A DNA stretch of 41,449 bases from JAAYUD01 sp041907665. Lineage in GTDB: Bacteria > Bacteroidota > Bacteroidia > Bacteroidales > Bacteroidaceae. A model generated the notes under the pieces. That model was not told the origin of the DNA, made no database searches, and saw nothing but the letters and a program-made list of their open reading frames with translations. A program made the translations under genes and the position numbers. Where the stretch lies: positions 1 to 41,449 of the forward strand of contig JAYRGW010000030.1 of assembly GCA_041907665.1 (NCBI GenBank). The letters run 5' to 3'. This document shows, piece after piece, positions 33,133 to 41,246 of this stretch (the stretch's first letter is position 1; each line of letters opens with the position of its first letter).

Positions 33133-33493
33133 GATTCCTTTGTGCAAAACATATAGAATATTGTCTGTTAGTTTTGTCGCTTGTTACTTTTTTGTGCCGT
33201 CCTAAAGTTTCTCTCTTTTCGTACATATAATAAAGAGAAGTATAATTATTGGTGAGAAAGGAAATTGATTCTTGTTTGTAAGGTTTATTTTGTAGTTGCT
33301 TTGAATGTCTTTCTTGAATAACTCTTTGTTTTGGGCATTTCTGTTGATCTCGCTCCAAATTTGAGTATTTTTTTATAGGGCCTGTAATGAGGTGTCTTTT
33401 TAGCAAGCTAAATAAATCTAAATTATTAGCGAAAATTCCACTTTTTATTACTACTTTTGGTTTTTAAATTAAAAAGAAGAGATTATCAGAACA
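33133..33493. other. Intergenic region before the TPR/propeller gene
   Basis: About 360 bp with no gene. A minus-strand open frame 32999-33406 runs antisense through the small basic gene and this gap, shows no family features and was rejected. TACTTTTG at 33452-33459 is the likely -7 box of the gene at 33494. Confidence 0.5.
33452..33459 (+). promoter_or_regulatory. Probable -7 box of the TPR-nfeD-floA operon
   Basis: TACTTTTG, an exact TAnnTTTG match, 34 bp before the ATG at 33494. No TTTG at -33. Confidence 0.45.
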
Positions 33494-34951
33494 ATGAATA
33501 AGGTATATACGTTTTTTTTATTGCTTATTTTATGTTGTGGAACTGCTAACAGCCAAACAATAGACGAATTGAAAACTCTTTTCGAGAACCAACAGTATGG
33601 GGAAGCACTGCCACAACTCAAGAAAATGATAAAAATGCAACCGGCAAATGCAAACTTAAACTATTGGTATGGCGAAAGTTTATGCAAGACCGGCAACCCT
33701 GAGATGGCTGTTAAGTATCTGGAGATAGCATCAAAACGGGGAGTATCTGCAGCCAATTTATCTCTTGGACGAGCTTGCGAAGCACTCTACCAGTTTGATA
33801 AGGCTGCTGTATATTATAATAATTATCGTCGTACGTTACTACAGCAAAAGCGGGCTACGGATGAAGTCGATCGCGATATAATACACTGCAAAATGGGTCT
33901 TAATATGTTGCAAGGGGTAGAAAAAGTCTGTGTTATTGATAGTTTTGTGGTCGATAAAAAGAATTTTTTGAGTGCCTATAAATTGAGTCATGAATCAGGT
34001 AGCCTATACTATTTTAAAGATTATTTCAAATCCGATTCGATCTCTACCTCTACCGCTACTACTGTTTACGAAAACGAGCGGCAAAACCGTATATTGTACG
34101 GGGGGGCTTCTACAGATGGCTCCATAAAATTGTTCTCTCGAATCAAGACGACAGATGAAGGGTGGAGTACTCCTACTGCATTACCCGATGTTGTTAACGA
34201 AACCGATCATGTGAATTATCCTTTTCTACTTGATGATGGTGTAACGCTTTATTTTGCAGCCGATGGCAAAAATTCGTTAGGAGGTTATGATATATTTGTT
34301 ACCCGTTATGATACGAATACGGATAGCTATCTGAAGCCCGATAATATAGGTATGCCTTTCAATTCGCCTTTCAACGACTATATGTTGGCTATCGACACCT
34401 ATCACAATATCGGATGGTTTGCTTCCGATCGTTATCAACCGACTTCGAAAGTTTGCATTTATGTTTTTGTTCCAAATGCGGCAAAAGTAGTATACGATAT
34501 AAAGGCTGTAGCGCCAAACAAACTTATCGGTTTAGCCAAACTGAATGCTATTCAATCTACATGGGCAGATAGCGATAAACTGAATGCTTCTCGTAAAGAA
34601 CTGGATAAGATACTTAGTCGCAAGTCTGTCGCTCAACGTAAGGGAGATAGTAACTATGCGTTCACTTTTGTTGTCAATGATAGCCATATTTATCACGAAT
34701 ATACAGACTTCAAGTCCGAAGAGGCATTGGAGTCATTTAAAAAATGGGAAGAAGAGCAGAATAAATTTGAGCAGAACAAAAAACGGCTCGAAACACTACG
34801 TGTGCAATATGCGCAATCCGATTCTACACTCAGAAAGAATATGAGTAGTACGATCCTTCTATTGGAACGCCAGCAGCTCGAAAAAGAACCGATTCTGGAA
34901 AAACAAACATTGCTTATTCGCAAACTTGAAATGATGAAGCTAGAACGATAA
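33494..34951 (+). CDS. Secreted TPR / PD40 beta-propeller protein
   Basis: An exported 485-residue protein. The signal peptide is residues 1-20 (FFLLLILCCGTANS, then Q21). Tetratricopeptide-like repeats occupy about 22-135 (for example YGEALPQLKKMIKMQPANAN and NPEMAVKYLEIASKRG). Residues about 155-330 are a WD40-like PD40 propeller with YPFLLDDGVTLYFAADGK and LGGYDIFVTRYD. The C-terminus (about 400-485) is a long charged coiled coil. TPR plus PD40 architecture recalls the PorE/PG1058-type envelope proteins of Bacteroidetes, but the OmpA domain of those proteins is missing and replaced by the coil. It begins a run of same-strand genes with nfeD and floA (21-nt gaps). Confidence 0.82.
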   Translation: MNKVYTFFLLLILCCGTANSQTIDELKTLFENQQYGEALPQLKKMIKMQPANANLNYWYGESLCKTGNPEMAVKYLEIASKRGVSAANLSLGRACEALYQFDKAAVYYNNYRRTLLQQKRATDEVDRDIIHCKMGLNMLQGVEKVCVIDSFVVDKKNFLSAYKLSHESGSLYYFKDYFKSDSISTSTATTVYENERQNRILYGGASTDGSIKLFSRIKTTDEGWSTPTALPDVVNETDHVNYPFLLDDGVTLYFAADGKNSLGGYDIFVTRYDTNTDSYLKPDNIGMPFNSPFNDYMLAIDTYHNIGWFASDRYQPTSKVCIYVFVPNAAKVVYDIKAVAPNKLIGLAKLNAIQSTWADSDKLNASRKELDKILSRKSVAQRKGDSNYAFTFVVNDSHIYHEYTDFKSEEALESFKKWEEEQNKFEQNKKRLETLRVQYAQSDSTLRKNMSSTILLLERQQLEKEPILEKQTLLIRKLEMMKLER

Positions 34952-34972
34952 TAACCTATAATAAGAACATTT

Positions 34973-35437
34973 ATGGATATATTTCTGATTGTTATATTAG
35001 TCATTGCAGCAGTCTTGCTATTTATGATCGAATTGTTTATCATTCCGGGTATCAGTTTGGCAAGTCTTGCAGCGGTTACTTGTTTGGTTGTGGCTAATTA
35101 TTTGGCTTATGTCGATTTGGGTAGCACAGCATTTGTCATTACGCTTGTCGTTTCTTTGACGGCGACGTTGGTCACAGCGATTCTATTCATGCGGTCTAAA
35201 ACATTGGATCGTGTTTCGTTGAAAGAAACAATCGATTCGTCAGTAGAAAATCTCAAGAAAACGTCCATCAAAGTCGGAGATCAAGGTATCACTACTACGC
35301 GGTTGGCATTGGTAGGTTATGCCAATATATACGATCAGATAGTAGAAGTAACGTCGTGCGACGGTTTTCTGAATGCCAATACTCCTGTCAAAGTAGAGCG
35401 CATTACTAACGGTACGATATATGTTCGAAAACAATAA
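34973..35437 (+). CDS. NfeD-like membrane protein
   Basis: A 154-residue protein with three predicted transmembrane segments (about 3-23, 28-48 and 53-73: LIVILVIAAVLLFMIELFII, LASLAAVTCLVVANYLAY and TAFVITLVVSLTATLVTAIL) and a cytoplasmic OB-fold domain (about 98-154, VGDQGITTTRLALVGYANI and VEVTSCDGFLNANTPVKVE). This is the short NfeD1b type that pairs with flotillins. It lacks the N-terminal ClpP-like protease domain of long NfeD proteins. The neighbour FloA follows after 21 nt, the classic NfeD-flotillin arrangement. Confidence 0.92.
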   Translation: MDIFLIVILVIAAVLLFMIELFIIPGISLASLAAVTCLVVANYLAYVDLGSTAFVITLVVSLTATLVTAILFMRSKTLDRVSLKETIDSSVENLKKTSIKVGDQGITTTRLALVGYANIYDQIVEVTSCDGFLNANTPVKVERITNGTIYVRKQ

Positions 35438-35458
35438 TCACTAATACATATACTAATT

Positions 35459-36460
35459 ATGGAATCATCAGTTGCATTTATCATGATAGCTATCGCTGCC
35501 GGCGTGCTATTCTTGGCTATTTTCTTCCATTATGTGCCATTCTTTTTATGGCTGTCGGCAAAGGTGTCGGGCGTCAATATCTCGCTCATCCAATTGTTCT
35601 TGATGCGTATAAGGAAGGTGCCTCCCTATGTCATTGTTCCGGGACTTATTGAAGCGCACAAGGCGGGGCTTCAAAACATCACTCGTGACGGACTAGAGGC
35701 GCATTATTTGGCTGGAGGTCATGTCGAACGTGTTGTCCATGCTTTGGTGTCGGCTTCCAAAGCCAATATTGACCTTCCGTTTCAGATGGCTACTGCTATC
35801 GATCTTGCCGGTCGTGATGTGTTTGAAGCGGTACAAATGTCGGTCAATCCCAAAGTGATCGATACTCCTCCTGTATCGGCTGTTGCCAAAGACGGTATAC
35901 AGATGATCGCCAAGGCTCGTGTTACGGTTCGCGCCAGTATTCGCCAATTGGTGGGTGGTGCAGGCGAAGATACTGTGTTGGCACGTGTGGGCGAAGGCAT
36001 TGTATCTTCTATCGGATCGGCGTTGAATCATAAATCGGTGCTCGAAAATCCGGATACTATATCTAAGCTGGTGTTAAGCAAAGGGCTTGATGCCGGTACA
36101 GCTTTTGAAATTCTATCTATCGATATAGCCGATATTGATATAGGTAAGAACATTGGTGCTACATTGCAAATGGACCAAGCTAATGCCGATAAAAATATTG
36201 CTCAGGCCAAAGCCGAAGAACGTCGTGCAATGGCTGTGGCTCTCGAACAGGAAATGAAAGCGAAAGCTCAGGAGGCTCGGGCTAATGTTATTCAGGCCGA
36301 AGCACAAGTGCCTTTGGCTATGGCTGATGCTTTCCGTAGTGGTAACCTTGGCGTGATGGACTACTATCGTATGAAGAATATCGAAGCCGATACCAATATG
36401 CGAGATACCATTGCCAAACCGGCTCCCGGGAACAAACCTTCTACTTCGGCAATAAAATAG
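35459..36460 (+). CDS. floA: Flotillin-like protein FloA
   Basis: A 333-residue member of the FloA (UPF0365) family, which forms membrane microdomains with NfeD. It has a hydrophobic N-terminal hairpin (about 5-35), then VSGVNISLIQLFLMRIRKV, a SPFH/PHB-like domain including SAVAKDGIQMIAKARVTVRA and VGGAGEDTVLARVGEGIVS, and a helical flotillin-type region (about 225-300) rich in A, E, K and Q (for example ADKNIAQAKAEERRAM, EEMKAKAQEARANVIQAEAQ-like heptads). The C-terminus ends with a short polar tail. Length and order match Bacteroidales FloA. Confidence 0.95.
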   Translation: MESSVAFIMIAIAAGVLFLAIFFHYVPFFLWLSAKVSGVNISLIQLFLMRIRKVPPYVIVPGLIEAHKAGLQNITRDGLEAHYLAGGHVERVVHALVSASKANIDLPFQMATAIDLAGRDVFEAVQMSVNPKVIDTPPVSAVAKDGIQMIAKARVTVRASIRQLVGGAGEDTVLARVGEGIVSSIGSALNHKSVLENPDTISKLVLSKGLDAGTAFEILSIDIADIDIGKNIGATLQMDQANADKNIAQAKAEERRAMAVALEQEMKAKAQEARANVIQAEAQVPLAMADAFRSGNLGVMDYYRMKNIEADTNMRDTIAKPAPGNKPSTSAIK

Positions 36461-36522
36461 TCCTTTGGGGAGTGGTTATAAGCCAAAATCAGGGCTTTGC
36501 TTAATTAAAGAAAATCCTTTAG

Positions 36523-36542
36523 GGCGGACATTCAAGTCCGCC
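36523..36542. repeat. Hairpin in the floA-udp gap
   Basis: ggcggac (36523-36529) pairs with gtccgcc (36536-36542) around a 6-nt loop, 40 nt before the start of the phosphorylase gene. It has no following T run, so it is better seen as a leader structure or processing site than as a terminator. Confidence 0.5.
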
Positions 36543-36581
36543 TTAATAGACAATACGAATATCTACTTAAAACAGAAAACA

Positions 36582-37457
36582 ATGAAACAATATTTCGCTC
36601 CATCAGAGCTCATCATTAACGAAGATGGAAGTGTATTCCATCTTCATATCAAACCCGATCAGCTTGCCGATAAAATTATTTTGGTAGGCGACCCGGGACG
36701 TGTCTCCATGTTGGCTTCTTATTTTGACAGTATCGAATGCGAAAATTCCAATCGTGAGTTTCATAGCATCACGGGAGTATACAAAGGCAAACGTATTTCT
36801 GTCATCTCTACGGGTATTGGGTGCGACAATATAGATATTGTTCTCAATGAGATAGATGCACTAGCCAATATAGATTTTGCCACGCGAGAAACCAAAGACT
36901 CTTTGCGTGCGCTCGATATTGTTCGTATCGGAACTTGTGGGGGCTTACAGCCCAATACACCCACCGGTTCTTTCATCTGTTCCGACAAGTCTATCGGATT
37001 CGACGGGTTACTCAATTTCTATGCGGGGCGTAATGAGGTATGCGATCTTGATCTTGAAGAAGATTTTGTGGACTATATGGGCTGGGAAGGCAATGTATGT
37101 CAACCACATCCGTATGTCATCAATGCCGATAAGTCGCTTGTTGAACGTATTGGTCACGACATGGTGCATGGTATGACTATTGCATGTGGTGGCTTCTTCG
37201 GTCCGCAAGGACGCAAATTGCGTATTCCGCTGGCCGATCCGCAACAAAATACTAAGATAGAGCAATATGAATATCAAGGAATGCATGTCACCAATTTCGA
37301 AATGGAAAGTTCGGCGGTAGCTGGACTGTCGCGTCTTATGGGACATCATGCCGTTACCGTTTGCATGGTTATTGCCAACCGCTTGGCAAAGCAAGCCAAT
37401 ACAGGTTACAAAGGCACCATGGAAACTTTAGTACAAACCGTATTGGATAGAATTTAA
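36582..37457 (+). CDS. Nucleoside phosphorylase, uridine phosphorylase-like
   Basis: Phosphorolysis of a nucleoside, probably uridine, in pyrimidine salvage. It has 291 residues from M-K-Q-Y-F-A-P-S; the in-frame ATG at 36465 adds 39 residues with no family similarity and lies in the intergenic hairpin region. The PNP/UDP family-1 fold shows in IILVGDPGRVSMLA (phosphate-binding), VISTGIGCDNIDIVLNEI, IVRIGTCGGLQPNTPTGSFI and the nucleoside-binding NFEMESSAVAGLSRLMGH. Uridine rather than purine specificity is a guess from overall similarity. It lies 6 nt upstream of mnmE. Confidence 0.87.
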   Translation: MKQYFAPSELIINEDGSVFHLHIKPDQLADKIILVGDPGRVSMLASYFDSIECENSNREFHSITGVYKGKRISVISTGIGCDNIDIVLNEIDALANIDFATRETKDSLRALDIVRIGTCGGLQPNTPTGSFICSDKSIGFDGLLNFYAGRNEVCDLDLEEDFVDYMGWEGNVCQPHPYVINADKSLVERIGHDMVHGMTIACGGFFGPQGRKLRIPLADPQQNTKIEQYEYQGMHVTNFEMESSAVAGLSRLMGHHAVTVCMVIANRLAKQANTGYKGTMETLVQTVLDRI

Positions 37458-37463
37458 CGGCAC

Positions 37464-38849
37464 ATGAACAAGGGAGAAACAATCTGCGCTATTGCCACTG
37501 CTACAGGTGGCGCTTTGGGTATTGTCAGAGTATCGGGCAAGGAAGCTATCACATATACCGACCGTGTATTCAAGCTTGCATCAGGCAAAGAACTGTCCGA
37601 ATGCAAACCGTATACATTGCATTTCGGTCGTATCATGGACGGCACGGAAGTAGTAGATGAAGTCTTGGTAAGTCTTTGTCGTGCACCTCATAGTTATACC
37701 GGCGAAGATACCACCGAAATCACATGCCACGGTTCTCCATACATTCTTCAACGCGTATTGCAAATGCTCATCGCTGCCGGTTGCCGCATGGCTCGTCCCG
37801 GTGAATATACTCAACGGGCTTTTCTCAATGGAAAGATGGATCTCAGTCAGGCCGAAGCTGTGGCAGATCTTATTGCTTCGACCTCTGCATCTACCCATCG
37901 GCTGGCTATGAACCAAATGCGAGGAGGATTCAGTAAGCAATTGGCTGATTTGCGCGAAAAACTCTTGCAATTTACTTCACTCATCGAACTTGAGCTTGAT
38001 TTTAGCGAAGAAGATGTTGAGTTTGCCGACCGTACACAATTGCGTCAACTCGCCGAAGAAATATCCAAAGTCCTTCAACGCCTCGCCAATTCGTTCAGCG
38101 TGGGCAATGCCATCAAAAATGGTATACCCGTAGCTATCATTGGCGAGACCAACTCGGGTAAATCAACCTTGCTCAATGCCTTGCTCAATGAAGAAAGAGC
38201 TATTGTGAGCGATATTCAAGGCACTACTCGCGACGTTATTGAAGATACCATCAATCTGGAAGGCGTCACCTTTCGTTTTATCGACACCGCCGGTATACGC
38301 GACACCACCGACCGCATTGAATCTATGGGAATACAGCGCACGTTCGAAAAGATGGATCAGGCCGAAATCATCCTATGGATGGTCGATGCTACTCAAGCAA
38401 TAGAGCAGACCGATCGTCTCGACAAACAAATAGCTGCCCATGCCGAAGGTAAGCAGCTTATCCTTGTACTCAATAAGTGCGATCTGCTCACCGATGAGCA
38501 ACAAAGCGCTCTTTCACCAATTTTAGAACGCTATCCTCATCATCTTTTTATCTCTGCCAAGCACGATCGTCATATTGACAACCTGCAACAACTACTTATT
38601 CAAGCTGCTCATCTGCCTTCGGTCACTCAAAACGATGTCATTGTTACCAATGCCCGTCATTACGAAGCTCTTACTGCAGCTCTCACAGCTATCGATCGAG
38701 TTCGTCAAGGATTGGATACCAATCTGTCGGGCGATTTCATTGCTCAAGACATCCGTGAGTGCATCTTTCATTTGAGCGATATAGCCGGCGAAGTAACAAC
38801 CGATGATGTGCTCCACAATATTTTCAAGCATTTCTGCATCGGCAAGTGA
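37464..38849 (+). CDS. mnmE: tRNA uridine-5-carboxymethylaminomethyl modification GTPase
   Basis: With MnmG this GTPase modifies the wobble uridine of several tRNAs. It has 461 residues. The N-terminal tetrahydrofolate-binding domain begins ETICAIATATGGALGIVRVSG and contains GEYTQRAFLNGKMDLSQAEAV. The central G domain has G1 GETNSGKSTLLN, G2 GTTRDVIED, G3 DTAGIRDT and G4 NKCD. The C-terminus ends in the signature C-I-G-K, with the catalytic cysteine. All expected parts are present. It follows the phosphorylase gene by 6 nt. Confidence 0.97.
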   Translation: MNKGETICAIATATGGALGIVRVSGKEAITYTDRVFKLASGKELSECKPYTLHFGRIMDGTEVVDEVLVSLCRAPHSYTGEDTTEITCHGSPYILQRVLQMLIAAGCRMARPGEYTQRAFLNGKMDLSQAEAVADLIASTSASTHRLAMNQMRGGFSKQLADLREKLLQFTSLIELELDFSEEDVEFADRTQLRQLAEEISKVLQRLANSFSVGNAIKNGIPVAIIGETNSGKSTLLNALLNEERAIVSDIQGTTRDVIEDTINLEGVTFRFIDTAGIRDTTDRIESMGIQRTFEKMDQAEIILWMVDATQAIEQTDRLDKQIAAHAEGKQLILVLNKCDLLTDEQQSALSPILERYPHHLFISAKHDRHIDNLQQLLIQAAHLPSVTQNDVIVTNARHYEALTAALTAIDRVRQGLDTNLSGDFIAQDIRECIFHLSDIAGEVTTDDVLHNIFKHFCIGK

Positions 38850-38898
38850 TATTTATAAGCGATTAGAAAATAATTTCTAGGAAATAATTATTTATAGT

Positions 38899-39456
38899 AT
38901 GATTATCAAATCAAAGATTTGTTACAATAGAAGCCTTGAATATTTGATGGAGCATAATCTGCTTGAACCTATGATTAAGGCTGATCAACTTGTGCGCAAA
39001 CTGAATGATTTGCCGTTAGTTGCTATGGATGAACAACAGCATATTATCAAAGAACTTTTTGGTAGTGTTGGCATTAATCCGTCTATTGCTCATAATTTTC
39101 ATTGCGATTTTGGTTGTAACATTCACGTGGGAGATAATTTCTATGCCGGATACAATTGTACTATGCTAGATTTTGCTGAAATAAGGATTGGAGATAATTG
39201 TCTTATTGGTCCGAATGTAGGAATTTATACTACAAGTCACAATGAGTCGCCAAAGTTGCGTCATGAGACTGGCTATGCTATTCCTGTGACTATTGGTAAT
39301 AATGTATGGATCGGTGGAGGTGCTACTATTTTGCCAGGTGTTATTATTGGCGATGGTGCTATTGTGGCGGCAGGCGCTGTTGTTACAAAAGATGTTACAG
39401 CAAATACTGTCGTTGGAGGAATACCGGCAACAATAATAAAAGAAATTTGTAACTAA
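38899..39456 (+). CDS. Hexapeptide-repeat O-acetyltransferase (maltose/galactoside type)
   Basis: A 185-residue left-handed beta-helix acetyltransferase. The helical N-terminus (about 14-52) is typical of maltose/galactoside O-acetyltransferases and is followed by VGINPSIAHNFHCDFGCNIH, hexapeptide turns (VGDNFYAGYNCTMLDFAEIR and IGDNCLIGPNVGIY) and the active-site loop TTSHNES with the catalytic histidine. Late repeats are VTIGNNVWIGGGATILPGV and IGDGAIVAAGAVVTKDV. The acceptor is unknown. The gene begins 49 nt after mnmE with no clear terminator between them, but it is much more AT-rich and may be independently acquired. This is inference. Confidence 0.88.
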   Translation: MIIKSKICYNRSLEYLMEHNLLEPMIKADQLVRKLNDLPLVAMDEQQHIIKELFGSVGINPSIAHNFHCDFGCNIHVGDNFYAGYNCTMLDFAEIRIGDNCLIGPNVGIYTTSHNESPKLRHETGYAIPVTIGNNVWIGGGATILPGVIIGDGAIVAAGAVVTKDVTANTVVGGIPATIIKEICN

Positions 39457-39645
39457 TTCTATTCTTCTTCAATTGTTATTCTTGAATTTTTCTTTGAAGT
39501 ATTTAAATAAGATGTTCTTTTCCATAAATAGGTATTGTCGTCCGGTACATAAAAAGTTTTACCGGACAGTCCTCTTTGCCAATAGGCAAACAAAATAAGA
39601 ATATAAGAAACATGCATTGATTATCAATAGTATACGTTCCTTTTT

Positions 39646-39659
39646 ATATAGAAGCAATA
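39646..39659. repeat. 14-bp direct repeat, left copy
   Basis: atatagaagcaata occurs here and, in the same orientation, at 41083-41096. The two copies flank the DUF4143 ATPase gene. The repeat could mark the edges of an inserted segment, or be coincidence in AT-rich DNA. Confidence 0.5.
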
Positions 39660-39775
39660 TATACTAATAAATCATACTACATCTAAAAGTAATAACCAAA
39701 TTCAGAGAAGGTCAAACCTATCTATGAAAGGTCAGATTTTTCCCTCTACCAACACCTACTTTCAAAAATAACGAG

Positions 39776-39783
39776 TATATTTG
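39776..39783 (+). promoter_or_regulatory. Probable -7 box of the DUF4143 ATPase
   Basis: TATATTTG, an exact TAnnTTTG match, 17 bp before the chosen ATG at 39801. The transcript would start about 10 nt from the ATG, which argues against the alternative start at 39783 that overlaps the box. Confidence 0.55.
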
Positions 39784-39800
39784 TGGCAGAAATTCGTGTA

Positions 39801-41075
39801 ATGGCACAAAAAAAATCCATAAATATGCTTTTTGAAAGAAATCAATATCTACAGCAGCTCATAACAGCAGAAGACAATGGAATGATCAAGATAATCACAG
39901 GCATCAGGCGTTGTGGCAAGTCATTCCTGTTGTTTAACATATACAAGCAGAACCTGCTATCCAGAGGAATACTGGCAGATCATATCATAGAGGTAAATCT
40001 GGAAGACAGACGCAATAAGAAACTTCGTGATCCAGATGCTCTCCTTGAGTATATTGACTCACAAATGAAAGACACTGAGAAGTATTTCATTCTGTTGGAT
40101 GAGATTCAGTTGGTTTCCGAGTTCGAGGATGTTCTGAACTCCTACCTGCACATTAAGAATACTAATGTATATGTCACTGGGTCTAATGCAAAATTCCTGT
40201 CAAAGGATGTTATTACTGAGTTCCGTGGTCGTGGATGGGAAATCAGGGTTCGCCCATTGAGTTTTGCTGAATACTATGCTAAAATTGGTGGAGACAAACA
40301 GGAAGCCTTAGAAAATTATTACTTATATGGAGGTCTTCCTGCAGTAGTTCAATTAGAAAAACCAGAAGATAAGCAGAATTATCTGAAGGAAATCTTTGAA
40401 ACTGTTTATCTCAAAGATGTATTGGAGCGCAACCACCTTAGAAACGCCGAGGGTATGAGTGAGTTGATAAAGATTCTTGCCTCTTCAATGGGCAGCAGCA
40501 TAAATGTTCAAAGAATTTCAAACACTTTTAAATCTGTGAGTAAAGTTGACATCGGAGCCAACACTATCAATAGATACCTGGAGCATCTACAGGATTCATT
40601 CATCATCAGTGAAGCATTGCGTTATGATATAAAAGGCAGAAAATACATTGGGACAGAAACCAAATATTATTTTGAGGATCCCGGCATCAGAAATGCTGTT
40701 GTTGGATTCCGACAGATTGAATACAACCACACCATGGAGAATGTTATATACAACGAACTATGTCGTATGGGATATAGTGTTGATATAGGTCTGGTGGAGA
40801 CTTTTACCAACGATGCAGACGGTAAAACCGTCAGAAAGAATCTGGAGATCGACTTCATTGTGAACCGCCATGACCAGCGAGTATATATTCAATCAGCTTA
40901 TCGTATGCCGAACGAAGAAAAACGAGACCAGGAACTTGCCTCTTTCCGCAATGTAACGGATGGATTCCGCAAAATTCTTATCGAGGGCGACAGATATACT
41001 ACTCATTACAATGAGGAAGGCATCCTCGTAATGAGCCTCTATGATTTTTTACTGAAAGGCATTGGTGATAATTGA
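39801..41075 (+). CDS. AAA-type ATPase with DUF4143
   Basis: A 424-residue ATPase from M-A-Q-K-K-S-I. The AAA_14 core (about 10-165) has Walker A GIRRCGKSFLLF and Walker B YFILLDEIQLV, with YVTGSNAKFLSKDVITEFRG as the sensor region. The C-terminal DUF4143 domain (about 200-420) includes YFEDPGIRNAV and a PD-(D/E)xK-like patch with LEIDFIVN and an R-V-Y-I-Q segment. Such proteins are common, often mobile, in Bacteroidetes and of undetermined function. Codon choice looks different from the neighbours (more ATC, CTG and AGA/AGG). The gene lies between a 14-bp direct repeat pair and near a terminal IS, consistent with acquisition. Confidence 0.9.
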   Translation: MAQKKSINMLFERNQYLQQLITAEDNGMIKIITGIRRCGKSFLLFNIYKQNLLSRGILADHIIEVNLEDRRNKKLRDPDALLEYIDSQMKDTEKYFILLDEIQLVSEFEDVLNSYLHIKNTNVYVTGSNAKFLSKDVITEFRGRGWEIRVRPLSFAEYYAKIGGDKQEALENYYLYGGLPAVVQLEKPEDKQNYLKEIFETVYLKDVLERNHLRNAEGMSELIKILASSMGSSINVQRISNTFKSVSKVDIGANTINRYLEHLQDSFIISEALRYDIKGRKYIGTETKYYFEDPGIRNAVVGFRQIEYNHTMENVIYNELCRMGYSVDIGLVETFTNDADGKTVRKNLEIDFIVNRHDQRVYIQSAYRMPNEEKRDQELASFRNVTDGFRKILIEGDRYTTHYNEEGILVMSLYDFLLKGIGDN

Positions 41076-41246
41076 GTCAAACATATAGAAGCAATAATTT
41101 AGTAAGAATAGTTGAGTCCGAATAGAAAATTAAGTTTCGCAGACAGATCCGTCACATCAACCATCTATCAATCAGTATATTATAAAGGCACGAGGCTAAA
41201 ACGGGACACGAAAAACGCATGATTTAGCTGTCACACAGTGATTTAT
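41076..41246. other. Intergenic region between the ATPase and the terminal IS
   Basis: About 170 bp with no gene. It holds the right copy of the 14-bp repeat (41083-41096). No terminator or promoter of good quality was seen. Confidence 0.5.
41083..41096. repeat. 14-bp direct repeat, right copy
   Basis: Second copy of atatagaagcaata, 1437 bp after the first and 7 nt beyond the ATPase stop. Confidence 0.5.

Larger units (their letters stand above)
39457..39800. other. Intergenic region before the DUF4143 ATPase
   Basis: About 340 bp without a gene. Visible features are a small inverted repeat (gtccggta at 39540-39547 with taccggac at 39560-39567), a second short hairpin (tttgcc/ggcaaa near 39577-39592), one copy of a 14-bp direct repeat at 39646-39659 and a -7 box at 39776-39783. 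The first hairpin may act as terminator of the acetyltransferase gene, though it lacks a strong T run. Confidence 0.55.

Noticed and set aside
32999..33406. 135-codon minus-strand frame
   Set aside because: Antisense to the small basic gene, no family motifs, no promoter box, and low-complexity charged composition; the plus-strand gene has a promoter pair.
39783..41075. DUF4143 ATPase as part of a toxin-antitoxin or defence module
   Set aside because: No partner nuclease, methylase or toxin gene adjoins it; the protein stands alone, so no system can be claimed.
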